Source of the DNA: Capsicum annuum
Taxonomy: Eukaryota; Streptophyta; Magnoliopsida; Solanales; Solanaceae
Assembly (NCBI RefSeq): GCF_002878395.1
Contig: NC_061121.1
Location: 47,945,148-48,009,147, forward strand
Direction: 5' to 3'
DNA length: 64,000 bases
Below the pieces are notes generated by a model. That model ran no database searches. It was not told where the DNA came from and saw nothing but the letters and a program-made list of their open reading frames with translations. Below are positions 59,500-64,000 of this stretch, piece by piece. Every line of letters starts with the position of its first letter. The first letter of the stretch is position 1. A program made the position numbers and the translations under genes.

Positions 59500-60705
59500 A
59501 TAAAAAGCCTTCCCGAAGAGCAAATGCCCACAGAAACGATAATGAGCAACCCAGCCTTTTGATTCCTTGAATGAGACTGTGTCTCATGCTGAGTCTCAGG
59601 TGGACTTTCATGCGTTAGCCCAAGAAGCCACCGCTAATGTTCAGTCCAATAACCAGGCCACAATTCCAAATTAGCAAAGAGGTGATTTAGCTCCTGCTAG
59701 GATTCGTGATTTCATATGAATCTGTCGGAGTTTTATGGGTCTAAGAAAGGTGAAGAGCTACAGTTATACCTTGAGGAGGTGAGAAAGATCACACAGGTGA
59801 TGCATATTTCTGACAAAGAAAGTATTGAGCTGGCGTCTTACAGGTTGAAAGACATTGCTTATGACTGGGTTGTATTGTGGAGGAAGGGTAGAGATAAGGA
59901 TGCTGCTCCTCTGACTTGGCAGTTTTTCCAAGATGCATTCTTGGACAAGTTCTTCCCGCTTGAGATAGAAAAGAGAAGATTGAGGAGTTTATAAACTTAA
60001 GGCAGGGGTGTATGACTGTTAAGGAGTACTGCTTGAAGTTCAACCAGTTAGCCAAGTATGCTCCTGATTTGATTTCTGACACCCGAGCTAGTATGAGCAA
60101 GTTCGTGATAGGTGTTTCTAGTTTAGAACTAAAAGAGTGTAGGACTACGATGCTGAATAGGGATATGGATCTATCTAGGTTGATGATACATGCATAGCAG
60201 ATAGAGGTAGACAAAATAATCTAAATAGATAGAGTGAGGGGTAAAAAGAGGGCTAGATTTGAGCAACATGAGTATAGCCAGGCTAGGTTCTATAGAGGGA
60301 ACCACCCATAGTTTTAGGGCTGTTCGTCTATGCCAGTGCCTTCATTAGCTAGTACTCCCACTCTTAGAGGCAGATAAGAGCTAAGGAATATGTCTTCTAT
60401 GTCCAGGTCCCAGAACAATATAGGTAATAGACACCGCTATACTTCATGTGCTAAGTCTGGTAGGGATTATCCCAATGAGTGTTTATTAGACCAAAGAGGT
60501 TGTTTCGGTTATGGCAAGCTAGGCCATAGACTTAGAGATTGTCTGCATGCTAGGCAGGAAAACAGAGATGCCCGACCCCAGACACAGACTACTAGTGCAC
60601 CAGCTCTTGTAGCTCGTTCTTCCCCTGCTCAAGGAACTTCATCTAGAACTACTGGTGGTCAACGCCAGAATAGATTCTATGCCTTACCATCCCATCAGGA
60701 GTAGA
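59500..60705 (+). pseudogene. Tekay-like gag remnant
   Basis: Capsid-like segments are open at 59716-59994 (ITQVMHISDKESIELASYRL, PLTWQFFQDAFLDKFFP) and 60012-60197 (MTVKEYCLKFNQLAKYAPDL). A zinc knuckle at 60501-60542 reads CFGYGKLGHRLRDC, with Tyr (60510-60512) in place of the second Cys. The linker 60570-60705 is Thr/Ser/Pro-rich. Stops lie at 60198, about 60312, about 60378 and 60703. Confidence 0.8.
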
Positions 60706-61300
60706 AGGGTTCTCTCGATGTTGTTACTGGTATGCTCCGTGTCTTTTGTTTTGATGTTTTTGTATTTTTGGACCCTGGTTCAAGTTTCTCTTATGTGACC
60801 CCATTAGTAGCTGTGAATTTAAAAATGAGTCCCGCTAAGATTCTTGAGCCTTTCCTAGTTTCCACACCAGTATAGAAATCAGTTGTTGCTAAATAAGTGT
60901 ATAGAGATTATCCTGTTATTGTTCTTCATTGAGTCATATTTCCTGATTTGATAGAGTTGAACATGGTGGATTTTGACCTTATTCTGGGTATGGATTGGTT
61001 TTATTCTTGTTATGCATCTATAGACTATCGTACCCGTGTGGTCAAGTTTTAGTTTCTTTATAAACCAGTTTTTGAGTTGTCTGGGAGTTTGATATCTCCC
61101 AAGAGTCATTTTATCTCTTATCTCAAAGCTAGAAAGCTAATATCCAAAGGTTGCCTCTATCACCTAGTTAAAGTCAAAGATACTAAGTTTGAGGCTTAAA
61201 CTATTTAGTCAGTCAACATTGTTAATGAGTTTCCTAATGTTTTTTCGGAAGATCTCCCAGAGGTACCTCTCAATAGAGAGATAGAATTCAGGATTGACCT
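60706..61300 (+). pseudogene. Tekay-like protease remnant
   Basis: FLDPGSSFSYVTP (60765-60805) is the aspartic protease active site, and LNMVDFDLILGMDWF lies at 60958-61003. Stops are at about 60872, 60894, 60930, 61050 and 61197. The linker [20 protein letters not shown] (61230-61290) leads into RT. Confidence 0.75.
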
Positions 61301-62570
61301 TCTTCCCGACACTCAGCCTATTTCTATTCTGCCATACCGTATGGCACCTAAAGATCTTAAGGAGTTGAAAGAGAAACTCAAAGATCTTTTAGATAAAGGT
61401 TTGATAAGGCCCAATGTCTCTCCTTGGGGCACACCTGTTCTTTTCATACCAAAGAAAGATGTTTCTTTGCGTATGTGCATTGACTATCATCAGTTTAACA
61501 AGGTCACAGTTAAGAATAAGTACCCCCTTCCGAGAATTGATGACCTGTTTGATCAGTTGCAAGGTGCAAGTTATTTCTCCAAGATAGACCTTAGATCCGG
61601 CTATCATCAGCTTAAAGTGAGGGAATGTGATATTCCAAAGACAGCCTTTTGATCCTGTTATGGTCACTTTGAGTTTTTAGTCATGTCTTTCGAGCTAACC
61701 AATGCCCCAGTATCCTTTATGGACCTCATGAATTGAGAGTTCAAGCAATATCTTGATATGTTTGTTATTGTTTTCATATATGATATCCTTGTGTACTCCC
61801 TTACTAATATTGACCATGCAAATTATCTTAGAATTGTCTTCCAAACTCTTAGAGATCACCAGTTGTCACCAAATTCAACAAGTGTCAATTTTGGCTAATA
61901 TCAGTTGCCTTTTTGGGTCATATTATTTTAGCCAAAGGCATTAGAGTTGATCCCCAAAAGATAGAAGCTGTAAGAAATTAGCCTAGACCTATCTCTCCGT
62001 ATGACATTAGAAGTTTATTAGTTCTAGCTGGCTACTATCGTCGTTTTGTTGAAGGTTTCTCTTCTATTGTGTCTCCCATGACCCGGTTGACCTAAAAGAA
62101 AGTTAAGTTCCAGTGGTCAGATTCCTGTGAGAAAAGTTTTCAAGAGTTGAAGACTCAACTTACTTCAGCCCCTGTGTTGCCTTTTCCTGATGGTACAGAT
62201 GATTTTGTGGTATATTGTGATGCCTCTATAGTTGGTTTGGGTTATATGTTGATGCAAAGGGTTAAGGTTATAGCCTATTTCTCTAGACAGTTAAAGCTAC
62301 ATTAAAAGAACTACCCATCCGATGATCTTGAGTTAGCTGCTGTGGTCTTTGCTTTGAAAATATGGAGACACCATCTTTATGGTTTTTATGTTGACGTGTT
62401 TATTGATCACAAAAGCCTGCAGTACATGTTTACTCAGAGGGAGTTGAACCTTAGGCAGTGAAGGTGGTTAGAGTTGTTAAAGGACTATGATATGAGTGCG
62501 TTGTATCACCCGGGAAAGGCCAATGTAGTGGTAAATGCCCTTAGCAGGTTGTCTATGGGTAGTGTTACTC
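61301..62570 (+). pseudogene. Tekay-like reverse transcriptase and RNase H remnant
   Basis: RT is open at 61341-61652 ([34 protein letters not shown]). The catalytic block reads FIYDILVYS, with Tyr (61779-61781) where Asp is required. RNase H follows in broken frames from about 62100 (YCDAS near 62215) to SALYHPGKANVVVNALSRLS (62490-62555). A TGA at 62459-62461 replaces the Arg that the minus-strand gypsy keeps in LRQRRWLELL. Confidence 0.85.
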
Positions 62571-63945
62571 ATGTAGAGAAAGGTAAGAAAGAGTTAGCCT
62601 GTGATGTGCATAGTTTGGCTAGACTGGGTGTTAGATTTCTTGATTCCACTGAGGGAAGTACTTTGGTGCAAAGTAGTTCCGAATCCTCTTTAGTTTTGGA
62701 AGTGAAAGAGAAGCAAGACTTAGATGATAGTTTGGTCAAACTAAAGGGGTCAGTTAAGGACCAAAAGGTAGAGGTCTTCTCCCAAGAGGGAGATGATGTG
62801 CTGAGATTGCAGGGTAGATTATGTGTTCTTTGTGTTGATGATCTAAGGTAGAGAATTATGGCTGAAGCGCATGGCGCACGATATTTTATTTATCCTGGCT
62901 CCACCAAGATGTACCACGACTTATGAGAAATCTATTGGTGGAGTGGTATGAAGAAGGATATAGCTGGGTTTGTAGCAAAGTGTGCAATATGCCAACATGT
63001 TAAGATAGTGCACCAAAGACCAGGTGGTGTGATGCAAGAGTTTGGTATTCCCACTTGGAAGTGGGAAGAGGTGAAAATAGATTTTGTGAGTGGATTACCT
63101 CTTTTGTGATGTCATCATGATTCTCTTTGGGTTGTTATAGATAGATTGACTAAGTCATCACATTGTCTACCTATGCATACATCTTATACAACTAAGGATT
63201 ATACTAGATTGTATATTCGGGAGTTGGTCAGGTTGTATGGAGTCCCCTTATCTATTATTTCAAATAGGTGTACAAAGTTCACTTCTCAGTTTTGGACAGA
63301 TTTCCAGAGGGATCTTGGTACCCAAGTTCATTTGAGTTTTGCGTTTCATCCGCAGACTGATGTCAGGCTGAGAGGACCATCCAAACTTTGGAGAATATGT
63401 TGAGGGCATGCACTCTAGATTTCAAAGGTATTTGGTATGAGTATTTGCCATTGATTGATTTTGCATATAACAATAGTTACTAGTCTAGAATCGAGATGGC
63501 ACCATTTGAGGCTTTGTATGGTAGAGGATGTAACTCACCCATAGGTTGGTTTGAAGTGGGTGAAGCTACTTTGGTCGGACCTGATGCAGTATTTGAGGCT
63601 ATGGAGAAGGTGAAGTTGATTAGAGAAAGGTTGAAGACAACTTAGAGTCATCAAAAGGCGTATGTGGATGTGAGGAGAAGGGATCTTTAGTTTGAGGTGG
63701 GTGATTTGGTGTACTTGAAGATTTCACCCATGTAAAGGGTGAAGAGGTTTGGTAGAAAGGGGAAGCTTAGTCCCCGTTATGTTGGCCCCTATAGAGTCTT
63801 GAGCTGTGTTGGTAAAGTAGCCTATGAAGTTGAGTTCCTCGCAGAGTTGTCAGTCGTTCATCAAATTTTTCATGTCCCCATGCTTAAAAAGCATATCGGT
63901 GATTCTGTTGTAGTACATCCTTTAGAGAGTGCTGATATTTAGAAC
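62571..63945 (+). pseudogene. Tekay-like integrase remnant
   Basis: A zinc-binding region (about 62870-63010, ending CAICQHVKIVHQRPGG) is followed by the core with KIDFVSGLP near 63075. IISNRCTKFTSQFW near 63253 has Asn (63263-63265) where the second catalytic Asp is expected. FHPQTD lies near 63346. The C-terminal part at 63739-63942 is open (GKLSPRYVGPYRVL, FHVPMLKKHIGD). Stops interrupt throughout. Confidence 0.85.
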
Positions 63946-64000
63946 AGTCTTTCATTTGATGAGATTCCTATTGAGATTCTAGATTTTCAAATCCGTAGAC
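63946..64000 (+). other. Region before the chromodomain, cut by the window edge
   Basis: After a stop near 63940 the sequence reads LSFDEIPIEILDFQIR, which resembles the segment before the chromodomain in Tekay-type integrases. It runs off the window. Confidence 0.5.

Larger units (their letters stand above)
56911..64000 (+). mobile_element. Tekay-like Ty3/gypsy chromovirus, truncated by the window edge
   Basis: It has a 5' LTR, a Met-type primer site, gag, protease, reverse transcriptase, RNase H and integrase in one orientation, with many stops. The chromodomain and 3' LTR would lie beyond 64000. The C-terminal integrase sequence (KLSPRYVGPYRVL, then VFHVSMLKK-like) points to the Tekay/Del clade. 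It is inserted in the gag of the minus-strand gypsy fragment. The target duplication cannot be checked. Confidence 0.85.

Overview
The window is repeat-dense nuclear DNA from a flowering plant, most likely a Solanaceae and probably pepper (Capsicum). This rests on recognition, not on a search. The reasons are two degraded Ulp1-type protease genes whose introns hold an ATCTGTTGCAACAGAT repeat, RTE-clade LINEs ending in the Solanaceae-like (GTTG)n tail, a tRNA-type SINE resembling the Au/TS family, and Athila, Tekay-like and copia LTR elements. I found no intact protein-coding gene. Every coding stretch is part of a decayed host gene or a transposable element.

Layout. (1) 1-2458 plus 13831-13875: a plus-strand Ulp1-like pseudogene, cut in its last exon by an 11.4-kb insertion. 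(2) 2459-13830: that insertion, a minus-strand Athila-type element that keeps gag and protease but has lost RT to integrase. An RTE LINE (9192-13018) sits inside its 5' LTR. (3) 13876-14470: palindrome-rich spacer. (4) 14471-19800: a second Ulp1-like pseudogene on the minus strand, tail to tail with the first. One intron region is a 93-95-bp tandem array. (5) 19801-20801: AT-rich spacer. (6) 20802-35492: a copia element with perfect ATAAC target duplications. Its middle was lost, and the gap is now occupied by a gypsy-type non-coding element (23572-31996) with a 3.2-kb LTR. (7) 35493-38280: AT-rich DNA with an inverted-repeat element, a SINE and a G-quadruplex motif. (8) 38281-44545: an L1-type LINE with ORF1, ORF2 and a C-terminal RNase H. 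(9) 44546-47250: low-complexity DNA with tandem repeats, (AT)n and a MITE-like element. (10) 47251-50148: a 5'-truncated RTE LINE with a 17-bp target duplication. (11) 50463-54220: minus-strand LTR fragments and a plus-strand Athila-lineage 5' end. (12) 54290-56910: a minus-strand gypsy element lacking its RT core. (13) 56911-64000: a plus-strand Tekay-like gypsy element inserted in the gag of (12), running off the window.

The parts do not form a pathway. The window records successive nested insertions: Ulp1 gene, then Athila, then RTE; copia, then the non-coding gypsy; minus-strand gypsy, then Tekay-like. Internal deletions and stop codons, many at CAG, CAA, CGA and TGG codons, came on top. 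The signals most worth a second look are the palindromic intron repeat shared by both Ulp1-like genes, the non-coding gypsy element with hairpin and GC-rich repeats in its LTR, and the split exon that can be rejoined across the nested insertion.
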